This document shows positions 35,551 through 48,400 of a stretch of 64,000 nt of DNA, one piece after another. Source of the stretch: Notospermus geniculatus. Its lineage: Eukaryota; Nemertea; Pilidiophora; Heteronemertea; Lineidae. Under the pieces are notes generated by a model, which was given only the letters and a program-made list of their open reading frames with translations, searched no databases and was not told the DNA's origin. Location: the NCBI GenBank assembly GCA_002633025.1, contig NMRB01002225.1:36332-100331 (forward strand), written 5' to 3'. The translations under genes and the position numbers were made by a program. Positions within the stretch are counted from its first letter, which is position 1. The number at the start of each line of letters is the position of its first letter.

Positions 35551-38500
35551 CACTGTGGTCAACGTACACCATTGGCGACAGGAGTACACAGCATAGCCGA
35601 ACTTCCGGTAGCGGACGCTAATTTTTCCAACCTAGTTTTTGGTGATACACGTTGCATGAATCGATCAATAACTGTCCGGGGTTCGACTCAGCAATTCGCT
35701 GTATCAAACACACCATCTTGCGTAACCTATCTTTAGGTTATTTTTCTTGGATTCAATTTTAAACGCGATGACCTTGGCGTTGTCAATGAAAGGCCCTTCC
35801 TCGTGAACATCGGGACATTCTGACCATGGAGTCCCAAGGTGAAGGAAGTCTGGTACATATGATTCATATTGTTGAGGGAAATAACCTGCACTTTGCAGGT
35901 TTCGGCGAGAATTTGGCCAAAAATATTCTGAATCTGCAATAGCCGTACACCCATTGACACCATGAAAAATACGCGTACACGCCAATTTGGTGTACGCATA
36001 GACACGATAAAGAAAAGGCAAGAAATTGGAAACAGCATCCTGATGGCGGATGACTGATGCCCATTGGACTTCTCAGGGGTGATTGCCCTCTATATATAAT
36101 ATCCTTGAACTTTATTCATTGGAGTAAGGTGATCACGTCGGTTAAATCAGTTCTGTCGACGATTGCACTTTTTTGATGCACGGAACCTATCGGGGGTGCT
36201 GCAGTAAGGTGTTTGCATCGCAATCGCTATTTCTTTTTCAATTTCACAGCAAGGGCATAAGCCCCTTTCGAAAGTCGGCCATTTCGGCGCCGAGTGTAAT
36301 ATCAAATGGGAAAATGTATTACGTTTTGCCATAAACTGCAGATTCAAGCCTGGGTCACAAATGCACCGGGCGCCGTACGATTTTCCCCACCCAGGGGCTT
36401 GCTGTGGATTTTTGAGACTGAAACTCAGATCTATAAGCTGAATTATGCCGAAATCGCCTCAATGGATAAGCGGAAATGAAACTAGATCAAACTGGGCACC
36501 GTAGAAATTGGTCAAAATGTCTGTTTTTACTCGCCGTACGGGCCCCAGAGTGGATATGTGACCTAGGCTTACATGTAAGTGCCAGAAACGCTTGAAATTT
36601 GGCAGAAATGTGGTGATGGCCAAACCAGTTGTATGAAAAAAATGGCTTTCATAAGTATTTTTTCGATAAACTGGTGATTTTCTACACCTGAACCGAGTCG
36701 ATTACATGTAACCGACACTTTCAACCTTCTACATTTTCCCATTTTATTTTACCATCGGCGCCGAAATGGCCGACATTCGAAAGGGCCTATTAAGGTAAAA
36801 GTGCCGTCTTCGACCAGTCAGCCTACACTTACAACAGAATCATTTATCTGCCACCATTGTGGGAAATCCCTGAAGACCGCTAAAACGTTAAAATGACATG
36901 TGGCCACACGGAGAGGGCCCTACTGTCAGAAATGCGGAGAGGGCCCCACGGATCACGGAGCACGGAGAGGGCTCCACCGTCAGAAATGCGGGATATGCAG
37001 AAAGACGTTAACCCACAGAATATAAAGAGCTACATGTGCGACAAATAAGACGATATTCACCCAAGAGTCTAATTATAGCAATTAAGCACGTTAATCAAGA
37101 GACCTGCAAACGAAAAAGCCATGATTCATTTACAATTTCATTTATTCAGAAAGAAATATTACAATCAGTATGTAACTTCTAAAATGGTTGGATATTGAGG
37201 ACACAAAGACGATTTTTCGGCTAAGATGATAAAGATGATTCCCTGTCACATCAAACTTGGCATCATGTTATACCATAAATTACTCAGCCTTGCTGACGCT
37301 GGTTAATTAAGACCGCCACCACCTCAGAAGGTGGCGGTCTTCATTGGTTTCACTGGATTTCTCTCGATCTCTCTCTCGATCTCTCTCTCCGTCCAATCTG
37401 CGGTTTCATCACGATAACTCAAAAAATACGCCACGTATCGCGACGAAACTTTCAGGAGTTGTGGATATGCATGTTACACGGAAACCTATTGATTTTGGGA
37501 GTCACAATGAACTGTTTAATTAGATGAAGTCTGTTGTCCTAACGCATTTACCTTTGCCCATGACGTCAACAACCCATGACGTCGGGCCTAAGAACAGTCA
37601 CTCGCGGCAGCGGGGTTTTCGCTGACGTCATCTCATCTCGGATCAACTGTGACGCCACGCACAGCACGTTTCAGGTCCTCTGGCCAATGGGGAACCCGCC
37701 CTGCGGTTTATCCCGACAGGTCGGCGCTGTGAGCGCTTGTACCGAAACGACGTCATTGACGTCATTTTAGGTGTCATTGACGTCATGTTAGGTGCTGACG
37801 TTGCGTCATGAAAAAATTGCCTGTACATTTTTCTACAGGAAAAATGACAGAAGACGTTGCTTTTATCGCCATTGTATCCCTTCATTTTAAGAAAAAAAGG
37901 AATGAGATAAAAAGAAAATTTCATCCGCTACACGATGATGTAAGTTTTACTGTTGGGCGACCAACACAAATGGTTTATTTTCACGGCAGAAATAAATGGA
38001 AATAACGTTAGAAAAATAGAGACTTCGGTACAAGCGCTCGCAGCGCCACGTCGTGACGTTAGTGTGCGGGTTCCTCATTAATTTTGCTACGTTCACACAC
38101 AATACGGATTAAACTGTTCAGACTACAAAGTTATTGCGGATCAAGTGGTGCGCACTAGCTAGCACGGATTAACAACCGTACTTGTTAGTGCGGATCTAAT
38201 CCGAACTAAAGGGCTTCTAGTGTGACCTCTTATTCCGAATCAAGGCGTTAGTACGGTTTAAGTCCGGGTTAAGCTGCTAGTGTGAACGCAGCTTTAGAGA
38301 TCGAAATGCCGTGATGTAGGCCTACCCGTATTTCGGGGAAAATGACACGCACATTTGTCTGAAATCAATAACATTTTTGTGGTCATGACCCGACCAGTTT
38401 ACCACCCCCCCCCCCCCAGACCAAAAAGTTAAATACGGCCCTGTATATCTACACCTGGAATTGAGGTTGAACATATATTTTTAATTCTGTGTATACAGGG

Positions 38501-39124
38501 TCATAGGGGCACATCCATTAATTTGAGCAGAGGGTCCAAAGTCTGGCAGTCGACGACAGGTAGCAGGTATACATAACCTTATCTGAAATGAAAAAAAAAC
38601 AACAACATAGTACAGCATACTTGAAGAACAAGAGGAAATAAATAGATGCAGTCGTCAATGCCTTGAGCCGTACACTTTCTTTGTGCATAGGAGTCGATGC
38701 CCGTACACCGATTGTCGTCAATGGCCGTACACTTGCACTCCCACAATTTTCATTTCTAACTACAGCGGCCTGTGGTGATAATTCGACATAAAACGCACTA
38801 ATGCATGCAAGTATAGATACTAAAGATACAGCAAACCAAGCGAGAGGCCGCAGGGTCGTTGATACCACCACCTTTGGAGGCAGTTCCTGTGGCCTTTTGA
38901 ATCATCGATTCAATGTCGTTTTTAAGTGCATTAAGTGTTCTTTTTGGTCAAAATACCCGAATGGCCGGTAACCTTCAGTCGTAAATCCTGTGCAAGTGGT
39001 CATATCGCTTTTATCAGAATACCATAAAAAACGAACAAAAATCGCCAAAGCCAATGGTATCCAACCGGAAGTTCGTCTATGCTGGTGTACTAACTGTCGT
39101 CGATGGTGTACGTTGACCACAGTG
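35551..39124. mobile_element. 3.57-kb element with CACTGTG ends and 5-bp duplication (Transib/RAG-like termini)
   Basis: The left end CACTGTGGTCAACGTACACC and the right end are inverted repeats, with about 85 percent identity over about 60 bp through GAACTTCCGG. TAGTT flanks both sides (35546-35550 and 39125-39129), and copy A at 27854-27858 has a single TAGTT in the same context. A 5-bp duplication and a CAC-starting heptamer that differs from the RSS heptamer CACAGTG only at position 4 are features of Transib and ProtoRAG elements. No RAG1-like or Transib transposase is readable inside; two minus-strand open stretches (36021-35704 and 39135-38902/38871-38518) have no recognised domain. It is probably non-autonomous. 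The superfamily call rests on the termini alone. Confidence 0.75.
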
Positions 39125-39189
39125 TAGTTTGCCAAAACAGAAACTACAGTGTGACAGGCGAGAATATCTGTATCATTGTTTAAGGCTTA

Positions 39190-40440
39190 GGCGACGTAAA
39201 CACACGGAGTCACAGCCATAAAAAAGTGGCTGTCAAGTTTTTAGCTACGCTGGTCTTTAGCCAGCGTAGCTTTACAAATGGCCCTTGCTCTCTCTGAGCC
39301 AGTAATGGCTTTAACGTTAGGAGAAAGTAGTGCCAAAGAGGACCCCCGTAATCTGTCACTTCTTGCTTGACGACCCAACTACGCCAAAATTTGTAATGGA
39401 GAAATTACTTGAATATGAAATCACCAGATAAAAATACACTCACGATATAATCCTAACCTACTGGCCTCAAAAATCACCCGAATTTCATGCAGAATTATCT
39501 TCTCAGAGTGCGCCTTTTCACTATTTGTCTTGATTTGATTCCTATCTCTCGACTATCACGATATTTACGTATTGTTTGTCAGCATTATTTTCGCGGATCA
39601 ATACACTGTACAGTCTTGCGCCTCTCTGACGTCAACTATGGCTGTGATGGCTGTTCCGTCTTCTGTGGGGATAGGGTGGTGTCATCAATTTTTAGACGGT
39701 GGACACGTGTTCTTTGTTTACATTTTGGACTGGCTGTGTCTCACTTGCCTGGCACTATTCCAGCAGACTGACTGTTTCTGGTACACCACCTTGTGGTTAG
39801 TGTTGATGTGATGGTAGGTAGTGAACTTGAAACTGTCGGCTATTCAGGGCGGCGTGCACACAACATTTCTAACCAATAATGTGATACACGTGGCAAAGGT
39901 TGGTTGGAAATACCAGGAAATCTGACTTTATAAACAATGTCATGAATGCGTCTGTAGGCCTATTTATTTATTTCTAAATCAGCATTTTTTTGAGGCGCTC
40001 CCTGGCCTTCTAAGAATGACAGAGCTAGGACTATGATTGGTTTGGGGAATAAAGTGAAGTGAAGCTGAAGCTGAGCTGTTTATTGCTCTCCAGCATATTG
40101 CAAACTTGCCACACAGGGCCTCGGCCTAGTTATGTTCATCGAATTTAGGGTTGACTCCCCTCGCTTCCACTATGGGAGTTATTTTAGGAGAGCTAGGTAT
40201 TGGCTCTTGACAAGAGTTAATACCGCTAGAGCTAAGGTAGTCGTGTTTGGTATCAAACTCAAGCTTATGAAGACTGGATTCCATCTGACCCACTTTCATG
40301 ACCTACTGACCTACTTCATAAGCTTCAGTTTGATACCAATCGGATCGAATGTGAATGTTGTTGTTTGACTTTTCGTCTAAACGGACGTATAAATTGTACA
40401 ATACCACAGTGTTATACATGCACGTCTGCAATCTAAATTA
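39190..40440. other. No supported gene
   Basis: A short hairpin is seen near 39245-39275 (AGCTACGCTGG/CCAGCGTAGCT) and a mirrored pair near 40250-40345 (GGTATCAAACTCAAGCTTAT). The rest has only short ORFs without motifs. Confidence 0.4.
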
Positions 40441-40450
40441 GTTAATCACA

Positions 40451-40576
40451 GGGCCGATTTCACAAAGCGCGTTTAAGACTTAGACGCGTGCAACTTCACT
40501 AAATGCACGCACTTCCACCATGCATTTGACGAAGTTACACGCGTCTAAGTCTTAACGCCCTTTGTGAAATCGGCCC
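40451..40576. mobile_element. Harbinger-type MITE, 126 bp
   Basis: GGGCCGATTTCACAAAG and its complement are the ends, and ACA flanks both sides (40448-40450, 40577-40579). The arms include AAGACTTAGACGCGTG mirrored almost completely. Confidence 0.7.
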
Positions 40577-41819
40577 ACAGTGTTCATGGATCCACGCTTC
40601 ACTTAAAAACTATATTGGAAATTATTGTACAATATCAGAGTGTTACATCTGCAACCTATTAAAGATAATGTTTACATTCGATGTTTGTAAACATGGATGT
40701 TTACATCATGTTATTTGGAAATTTTGGAACATGCCAACCCACCAAATTGAATACTTTTTGTGTCAAAAGAATTTTTAGAGGGGCACGCCACCAACAAATT
40801 ACACATAAGACAGTAAAACTCTGGACATAAACAAACAAAATGTTAAGGACCACTGACATTGCCAAACTCGCTAGCCCAGTGGTACGGCGTTCCGCGTTTT
40901 CGGTTTGCTCCACTAATGTACCACTGGCTTCAAACACCCTCATCGCTTCTGCTCGGAATGAATAGAATCTGATCCTACAGCTAGTTTTCCACCCTAATAA
41001 AATCATAATCGTACTGTCAACTTTAGAGGTGTACCAAAACACCACACACACTGATTTTTAAACATTTGTTCATTATTTTGTGTTGCACTATTTTGCGGCG
41101 GATTACACGTATGGCTGTGCTTCGGTTCGGTCGTTCCGGCAGAAATAGTTACTATTTTAGAAGCAACCTAATCGATGGACCAATCAGCTTCGTCGAATTT
41201 GATCACATGATTTTGTGAGTGTAAACATAACCACGTGCAACAAGGAGGCAGCCATCTTAAATGACGTCATTCCTACGCGAAAAGTAGTACGGGGCACTGA
41301 CGTCTGAAGGCAGAGTCAGTAAGGTGAAACGTCTGACCTCTGCGTTGGAGATTGTCACTTTGCTTCACAAAAATGGCTCTGGAGGTAAAACTACTGGACC
41401 GAATCGAGGTATTCTGGTCTTATTTTTCTTCTAGAAAGATTCTCTATCCATTCATACCAGTGGTTTGGGCCTGAGGGCGGTGGAAGTATGCTTGTGCGTT
41501 TTTTTGGACCACACTGTACTGTGCGGCTTTAACAAATTAGATATCTAGTCAATTTTCATTAATCATCCACAATATTATCATTGGAAGCTAAATTGTTAAT
41601 ACATTGAAATAATTTAATTAAAATATCATTCATGTCAAAATATTTCTGTTAAGTGTCACAAAGCTAATAGACTGGTAGGCATGGTAGGAGATAGGCTACG
41701 TTGTTGTGTATGCTCTGGATTGTTCTGTATGGAACAATTCACCAAGGGCCTCGACCTTGCTTTACAATATCAATCTTGTCCCAAAACCTGGACAAAATTA
41801 GGATATGAACGATTTTTTG

Positions 41820-42420
41820 TCATTTTATGCATATGACTGCGAGAAACCACATACTGAAAATCCCCTTTGGGGAAAATGTTTTATTAAGGTTTGAATATTT
41901 GGAACTGACTTTGTCATTGGACCTTTGTCATGTTTGTACAGGAGAATGGGAACCGATGTACAGCTAACATTTGAACGGTTTGGTTTACACCCCATGAATG
42001 TATTACCAACAGATAGAAACATGGTGCATAGAAGCAGACAAGCATGTTTTTAATTGTTTTATGTAATAAGAAATGACATAATTATGTAGATTAACACAAA
42101 ATGGGTCACAATACATAAAAATGCCTTTTCTAATTACGTAACCAGAAAAAACCCACAAAAAACTTGTTTTTTTCGAATAAGAGGGAGCGTGTTTCTATCT
42201 GTTTGTAATACATTTAGTGGGTGTAAATCCAACTGTTCAAAAGTTATATACATCCGGTCTCATTCTCATGTACAAAGTTCAGTTGTTGGGGCACCGATAA
42301 GTATAACAGGCGTGTACAAAATTTTCCCCAAGTGGGATTGATGGGAAATTTTACTATGTGATTGAGGAGTCTTCAACAGACAGAGAGACACATGTTTCAT
42401 ATTGTATGTCTCATTTTTTT
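41820..42420. repeat. Inverted-repeat element (ATGTATTACCAACAGAT)
   Basis: CATGAATGTATTACCAACAG at about 41994 is mirrored by CTGTTTGTAATACATTTAGT near 42197, with further mirrored flanks. A related word occurs at 8897 in the SLC22 gene region. The ends are not fixed. Confidence 0.35.
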
Positions 42421-42691
42421 TCCGGGATTAACCCTCCTCCTATCAGTCTATAAACGCTCCAACAGGATCTGTTTGTGTCCCGACCTCATATGAAATCCTC
42501 AGGTATTCACCAGGTTTTCCACCAGTAATCTTTTACCTTTTCTTAGTCACCTCTATTAGTAATATACATACATGTACATACCAAGTTCAGTTTGGCTGCT
42601 CTAAGTGAAATAGCTTTACAGGTATGACATCAGCCAGAGTTTCCCTTTATTGCTTGGAAAACGGTGGCAGATAGATCAACACGTTTCTCTA

Positions 42692-43297
42692 AAGCCGCTC
42701 TCACACGTGCGACAATTTGCGTGCGATTGTATTTTTCTACGTTACGCAAACAATCGCAGAAATTATCGCTGATTTGTCGCAGACGTTTCGCACACGTATC
42801 GCAGAATTGTCGTAAAGTTAAAGCCGCTCTCACACGTGCGACAAATTGCCTGCGATTGTATTTTTCTACGTTACGCAAACAATCGCAGAAATTATCGCAG
42901 ATTTGTCGCAGTGAGACGTGTCGCAGAAACTTAACGATAATCAACGTTTTTTGGCGTTCACTTGCGGTTGTTAGCGACAATCTGCGATTATAGCTGCGAC
43001 AATATTGCGACAATACGGGTTTTCTGTCTGCGGCCTCTTCAGTCGACACCGATAATTTGCGGTTATAAACGATTTCTTGCGACAATGTGCGATATGTTGC
43101 GACAATCTGCGGTTACTTTGCGATAAGTTGCGACAAGGTTAAATTTTTTGAACATTTCCAAAATTTCACGATTACACGCGATTGCTTGCAATATTATCGC
43201 AAGGTCTGCGATAGTTTGCGTTAATTTGCGACAGTACACTTGTGATTGTCTATCGCAATTAAACGCAGGCCAACTGTCGCACGTGTGAGAGTGGCTT
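42692..43297. mobile_element. MITE with AAGCCGCTCTCACACGTGCG ends, end duplicated
   Basis: AAGCCGCTCTCACACGTGCG starts at 42692 and recurs at about 42821. The right end CGCACGTGTGAGAGTGGCTT lies at 43277-43296. The interior is packed with TCGCAGA/TCTGCGA words. The long minus-strand frame over this region is a by-product of the repeats. Confidence 0.6.
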
Positions 43298-43298
43298 A

Positions 43299-43886
43299 AT
43301 GCGGATGTCAGGTCACACTGCGATTGCCTGCGCTACGACGGAACAGTCGGCATCAGGTGTCGCAAGCACGGTCAGGTCACAAAAACGAAAAATGTGTACG
43401 ATCGTCGTGGAACAAGCAGCATCTGCGCGCAGGGAATCGTAACCGTGTTCAGGTCACCTGCGACTACAGCATCGCAAAGTTCCGGCAATAATCATATTGT
43501 GACTTGTGATCATGTACGTTTTCAAGATGGAAGTGCCCATGCAGGGTATGAAAACGCTCGTCACTGATTGGTTAACTAAAATAGACCAACTTTCGGATAA
43601 TCGCACGACGTCGCAACTCAAGTCAGGTCGACTGCGACTGGATTACGCCCGTCGTGATCATGATTCGTCGTGGCGCCGAAGTTCAACATGTTGAACTCTT
43701 GCGATCCGTGATCTTTTTGGTCGGCGACTGATTCCTATCGTCACAAGTGAGACGCAACTGCAGTCATGTCACACCAGATGGGCGACTGATTTGTTCCACG
43801 CTGTCGTGCCTCACACGCAAATTGATCCAGAAAAGTCAGCGTGCGCCTGTTCTGTACCATCGCAAGGTCGACCTGACATCCGCATA
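43299..43886. mobile_element. MITE with ATGCGGATGTCAGGTC ends
   Basis: It directly abuts the previous element. ATGCGGATGTCAGGTC and GACCTGACATCCGCAT are exact inverted ends, with mirrored GCGACT/AGTCGC words inside. Confidence 0.65.
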
Positions 43887-44084
43887 AGTGTCCCCTATTG
43901 TTAGGTCGCAGCTTATTCCGTCTGACAATGGGGGGGGGGGGGCACTCATAAGTGGGCAACATTCAAAAATGTTACACCGTGTCGCGTGTTTTTCTACTGC
44001 TCCGTGGAATTCTTCTGTTAAACCCCGGGTACATGTACGCAAGCGCACGCCCCTGATCACAGACCCATTGGCTGATATTCATTA

Positions 44085-44195
44085 AATGTAGCAAATGCTT
44101 CTACTTCAAGTTTTGCAGTACATTTACATTGCAACTCGCCGTGCAAATCTTAAGTAAAAGCATTTGCTAATTTTTATATGAATACCAGCCATTAT
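44085..44195. mobile_element. Small MITE, AGCAAATGCTTCTACTT family
   Basis: AGCAAATGCTTCTACTTCAAG and its near-complement CTTAAGTAAAAGCATTTGCT enclose ~50 bp. Relatives lie at about 58985-59075 and 61440-61545. Confidence 0.5.
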
Positions 44196-44508
44196 CCTCC
44201 AAATTGTATCTTATCAACCCACAATATACTGTGGTCGCTGAGTTATGCCGGCGTGGGGGCGGTTCTATAGGCCTAGCCTTACGTAGGCCCGTACGGATGG
44301 TATTGGCCAAAAACAAAGATTGGGTTTAGGGGCATGTCTCAGGATCATCGTTCATATTAAAAACATGAAACCCACATCGTGGTTAGTCGTAGGACACGGC
44401 GCGGCTAAGTGATACGGTAATAGCAAAATGGGTGGATATGGAGTCCACGCCGGCATAACTCCGCGACCACAGTATGTTTTTTGATACATGTATATTTAAC
44501 CGTATGAA

Positions 44509-45117
44509 CACTCTAAAAAATTTCTCGTCGTACTGACAAGCTGGAACTCATTCTCAGAATATGCTTAAATTGACAGGGTCAATTGACAAGTTTTTAACTT
44601 GTCAACCTCGGAAAAGAGACATCTTATCATTGAAACAAATACATCTTGTCATTCAGACTACACAAAAATAAAAAATAAAAAATATAAAAAAAGAGACCGT
44701 TATGCGGTAGTTACAAGTACTAACAACAGGTACAATGGTACATATGAAAGAAAAACCCTCCCAAATTTCAGGGCCTACGGCGGGATTCGAACCTACGACC
44801 TATGAAATATATAAACTACTAGACGTAACCCCTAAACCCTCGTGGCTAATGAGGCAACGATGGTGACAGCATGCTAAGAGTTCAAGAAATTGAGCGATAA
44901 ATGTGAGGGAAGCGCATGCGCAACAATGTCCTGCAAACTGAAACGTTTCGCCATAACTAGAGACCTTGTCAACTGGACAAACTGAACTCGTCACAGAGAT
45001 GTGCGACTCGCCATGACAAGTAAATCGTGTCATGAATGACGTAATTCGTCAGACTGACTAAAGCATCTCATCAATATTCGCAGACAAGTTGCGGTGACAA
45101 GAATTTTTTAAGAGTGA
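44509..45117. mobile_element. Element with CACTCT-AAAAAATT ends holding a tRNA-like segment
   Basis: CACTCTAAAAAATTTCTCGTC at the left and GACAAGAATTTTTTAAGAGTG at the right are inverted, with many GTCAACT/TTGACAAG words inside. At 44762-44850 the minus strand has GGTTCGAATCCCGCCG (B box) and an upstream A-box-like GGTTTAGGGGTTACG, a tRNA-derived SINE head or relic tRNA. Confidence 0.5.
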
Positions 45118-45357
45118 AATAAGAGAATTGGCGTGTCTTTAAATGAGAGTTGAAACACTTTCACTTCAAATTAGATGTCAACCTTTCTATTAAAGGGAGA
45201 CATGCGAAAAATATTGCCCGGCGGGCACAAGTTGGCTTTGTTTTGATTAGCGCACAGCGCCGTCTGTTAATACGCGGGGACATTACGCTATAGCACTGGC
45301 CCCTGGAGAGCTATCAGTGAGTTTAGAACACGTATCTAACCAAAAAACACTAGTTTG

Positions 45358-45410
45358 TAAAAAAACACACCCCAAGCTCACGAATTTGTGAGCTCGTGGG
45401 GTGTTTTTAG
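45358..45410. mobile_element. Hairpin just downstream of the TRIM gene
   Basis: AAAACACACCCCAAGCTCAC and GTGAGCTCGTGGGGTGTTTT fold back over a 7-bp loop. It lies ~40 bp past the TRIM stop codon, so it may be in the 3' UTR. Confidence 0.4.
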
Positions 45411-45450
45411 ATACGTGTTGTGTTTTTATATACGTTTGGTTCCATCTGTC

Positions 45451-48400
45451 TTAAACCTTGAGAGTAAGTACACAGACTTTGTCGTCATAACCGATCACGA
45501 GTCGGTTTCCTTTCACAGAACATTTTTGAGGCACTTTGGCCCTCATCTGTTCACCATTGATTTCTATTTGTTTCATCGACACTGTTTTCTTGTCAGTATC
45601 AATGTCAGGTTGATACACCCTGACCTCTTGGGGTTCATCACCTGTCATCCACCCAACGATGAACACCTCCCCAAATGTACCTGAGCAGATATCACTACAC
45701 ATGAACCCCTTCACCCCATGACGTACTGACATGACCTCAGTCAGGCTGTTCTCACCCACCTGGTAGCATGAAATTTTTTCGGCATTATTGGTACATATGA
45801 CAACCATACTTGTGATTCTACAGAATGCTGATCGATATCCTTCACCGGTCTCGATATCCTGGAGTACCTTACCTTCACTGTCGATCAAAGCAATATGATC
45901 ATATGGGAATTTCACGTGCGAAACCAAGAAATTTCCATGACTAACACCCTTTACTGACCACATCTGTTTTATCACATCATCTGAGAGCTTCACATCGATT
46001 TCCCTCTTCGAACCTCTGACGACATCCATGACAGTAAGCATCGGTGATCGGCTTCTCAGGACAACAAGATGATCTTGTCCTAATGCAGCAATGTAACGTA
46101 TAACGTCTTCTTCTTGTATTATAACCTTAGCGGCCAGAGAGGGTAAGTCCCATAGTAACACCTTGGAAACTTTACTTGCCTCGACAACTGCAGCTATGCG
46201 ATCTTTTGACAGGAATGCGACACTGATCACTCCACTCCCATCAGGAACATCTAGATTGGACGATAGTGAAGCGGATGAGAATCGTCCCGCAGATGTGACA
46301 TATTCTTCACACAAGTCATCATTTGTTTTCATCCTCTCCCTAAACGGCGTCACACGGTCTTTTTTCGAAGCATCTGAAAGCTCCATCATCCTGGTGTAAG
46401 TACGCGTCATATTTTCACTGAGGTCTGCTTTGAGTAATTTCTCGGATAACAATTCATCGCTTTTCGGTTTTGTAGCTTGAATTTCTTTCTGCATGACTGT
46501 GACATCTTTGATGCTATTTTGGATCATTTCCTTTTTCTGCACGCATTCCTGGTCGAGACTCTGAAGGAATGGCTGCTGTATTTCACGTATAGCTTCTTCT
46601 TCCGGCCCTCGTGTTCCACTTTTTTCCGTTCCATCAGTTCCCACTGGGATCGGTAGTAGGCAGCCTTCTCTGAACATTCCTGGATAGATTTTTCTACACT
46701 TGTTTCACCGATGTCGAAATTCGCGGCAGCGTTTTTCTTCCCTTCTTCGCATGTCTTTTGCGTCTCCTTCAGCACTTTCCTCAGCTCAGTGTCGTGCTTC
46801 TGCAGTGGATGGGTTGCCGCTTGGACCTTCCCCAGTTCTTCTTTTAACTTGTTTTTCTTCATTTTGAGCCCATCCTTGTAGTCGATCACGTGATGGTGCT
46901 GTTCTTCGTTGTGTTTTCCAAAGCAGACGACACATATTGGACGATCACAGCTTGTACAGAACTGATCCAGAGTTAACGGAACCAGGCTGGGGGTAGGGAT
47001 CTTTAGAGGATTTGTTTCTGAATAGATGGTTGTTTTGTGCAACAATGAGTGATAAAGTTATAACTGAAAACGGAAGGTAATAGGGCATGCCCCTGAAGAA
47101 CTAAAGGCGGTGAACGTATAGGCCTAGGCCTAGCTACAGTGACAGGCGAACGCCAACCGACTCTGCCGCCAAGGTGGAATGGTTGTGGTCAATGTGGATG
47201 GTAAACTAAATGGCAGAATGGGTGGTTGGTGAGAGGATGCATTGTCCACGTATGGCCAATGCATCCTCTCACAGAGTGTTGGGTGTCTGCCCGGCCCTCA
47301 GTTTGGAATAGGCCTAGAGCAACAGTGGCCCACGAAAAAAACACACAACCGACTGGAAGCCGTAAAATAAGGGTATGTATCGGTAGGCCTAGGCCTAGTC
47401 CATGATGTTCTTCTCACACCATAATCTTCTTTCCCTCTTCTTTTCACCCTCTGTTTGCAATAGAGCAACATGTGACCTACACAAAATCACACAGCCGACT
47501 GGAAGCCACACGCAGCGTAGGCCCTTGCGTCCCGAAAACAAAAGTAGGCCTAGCCTGTAAAAAACAAACAAAATCCCACTCGACATGCTCGACGTGACCT
47601 CTCCCACTCTCCAACACACACACTGCACTCTCCCACCCCAGAGGCCAACCATACGCAATGGGCATATAGATTTGTTCCAACTATGTCATCAAAATCTGAG
47701 CTGTTGAATCGCCTGACTTTTTGCATTCATTTCTGCACTGTACTTCCCCAAGCAACGTGTACATCATAAGCCGGCGGCTGAAACCCATGACGTCACGAAA
47801 ACTTGTGCTGTTCAACCGCCTGACACAATGCACACTTCACTGCCGTACACGACGCAGACCAGTACAGCGCTTGCAACAGGCGGTGGCATATCGTTACGTC
47901 AACAATACTTGTGCATCTCCAAAAACACCCAAATATCTTTAAATCCAACATCGCTTTCTCCACAGTAAGAGTCACTATCTACATCTTTCCTAATTATCTA
48001 TTGATGGGCAGCCATTACAACGAGCAACTTCATCCCCTTGGTACCAAACGAACGCCTATGAGCTACAAACCCGAAAATCACCTACACTATAAAAATATCA
48101 GTAGCGATCCATAAAGGCCTTCGTCGTGTGCTGCCGCCGTTGGCGGGTTCCGGGATCATTGCGTCAAGTGGTTTACCGTGAAGTCCACACAACGAAATGA
48201 CATCGTGACTTTCGGTTCTTGGATGGTCCTTGTGTTTTTGGCCACAGTCATCACACAAACTGATGCCGCCACATTGCGGACAACAGAGGGAGGCCTCAAC
48301 ATTCTTATTTTTGTCGGTGCAGTAGGAACATTTGTTCCACTTCATCTGGTTTAACCCTTTCCTAACATCGTTGTATTTCTCAATGATATTTGCAAGAGTA

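Larger units (their letters stand above)
32914..39183. repeat. Segmental duplication, copy B with three insertions
   Basis: It matches 27143-27912 in pieces: 32914 to about 33500, a few bases around 34515-34528, 35430-35550 and 39125-39183. The gaps are the insertions at 33505-34508, 34529-35430 and 35551-39124. Confidence 0.75.

Noticed and set aside
38902-39135. Transposase of the 3.57-kb element
   Set aside because: The frame begins inside the terminal repeat and carries no RAG1/Transib catalytic block or zinc-finger pattern that I can identify.
40701-41051. 116-codon minus ORF with hydrophobic stretch
   Set aside because: No family motif, no splice context, and the surrounding sequence is repeat-like.
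41371-41412. Possible first exon starting MALEVKLLDRIE before a GTATTC donor
   Set aside because: Only 12 codons, a weak donor and no recognisable downstream exon.
42630-43085. 151-codon minus-strand ORF with repeated RQFCD/RQISDNFCDCLRNVEKYN motifs
   Set aside because: The repetition comes from inverted MITE arms at 42692-43297; both strands are open because of the same short words.
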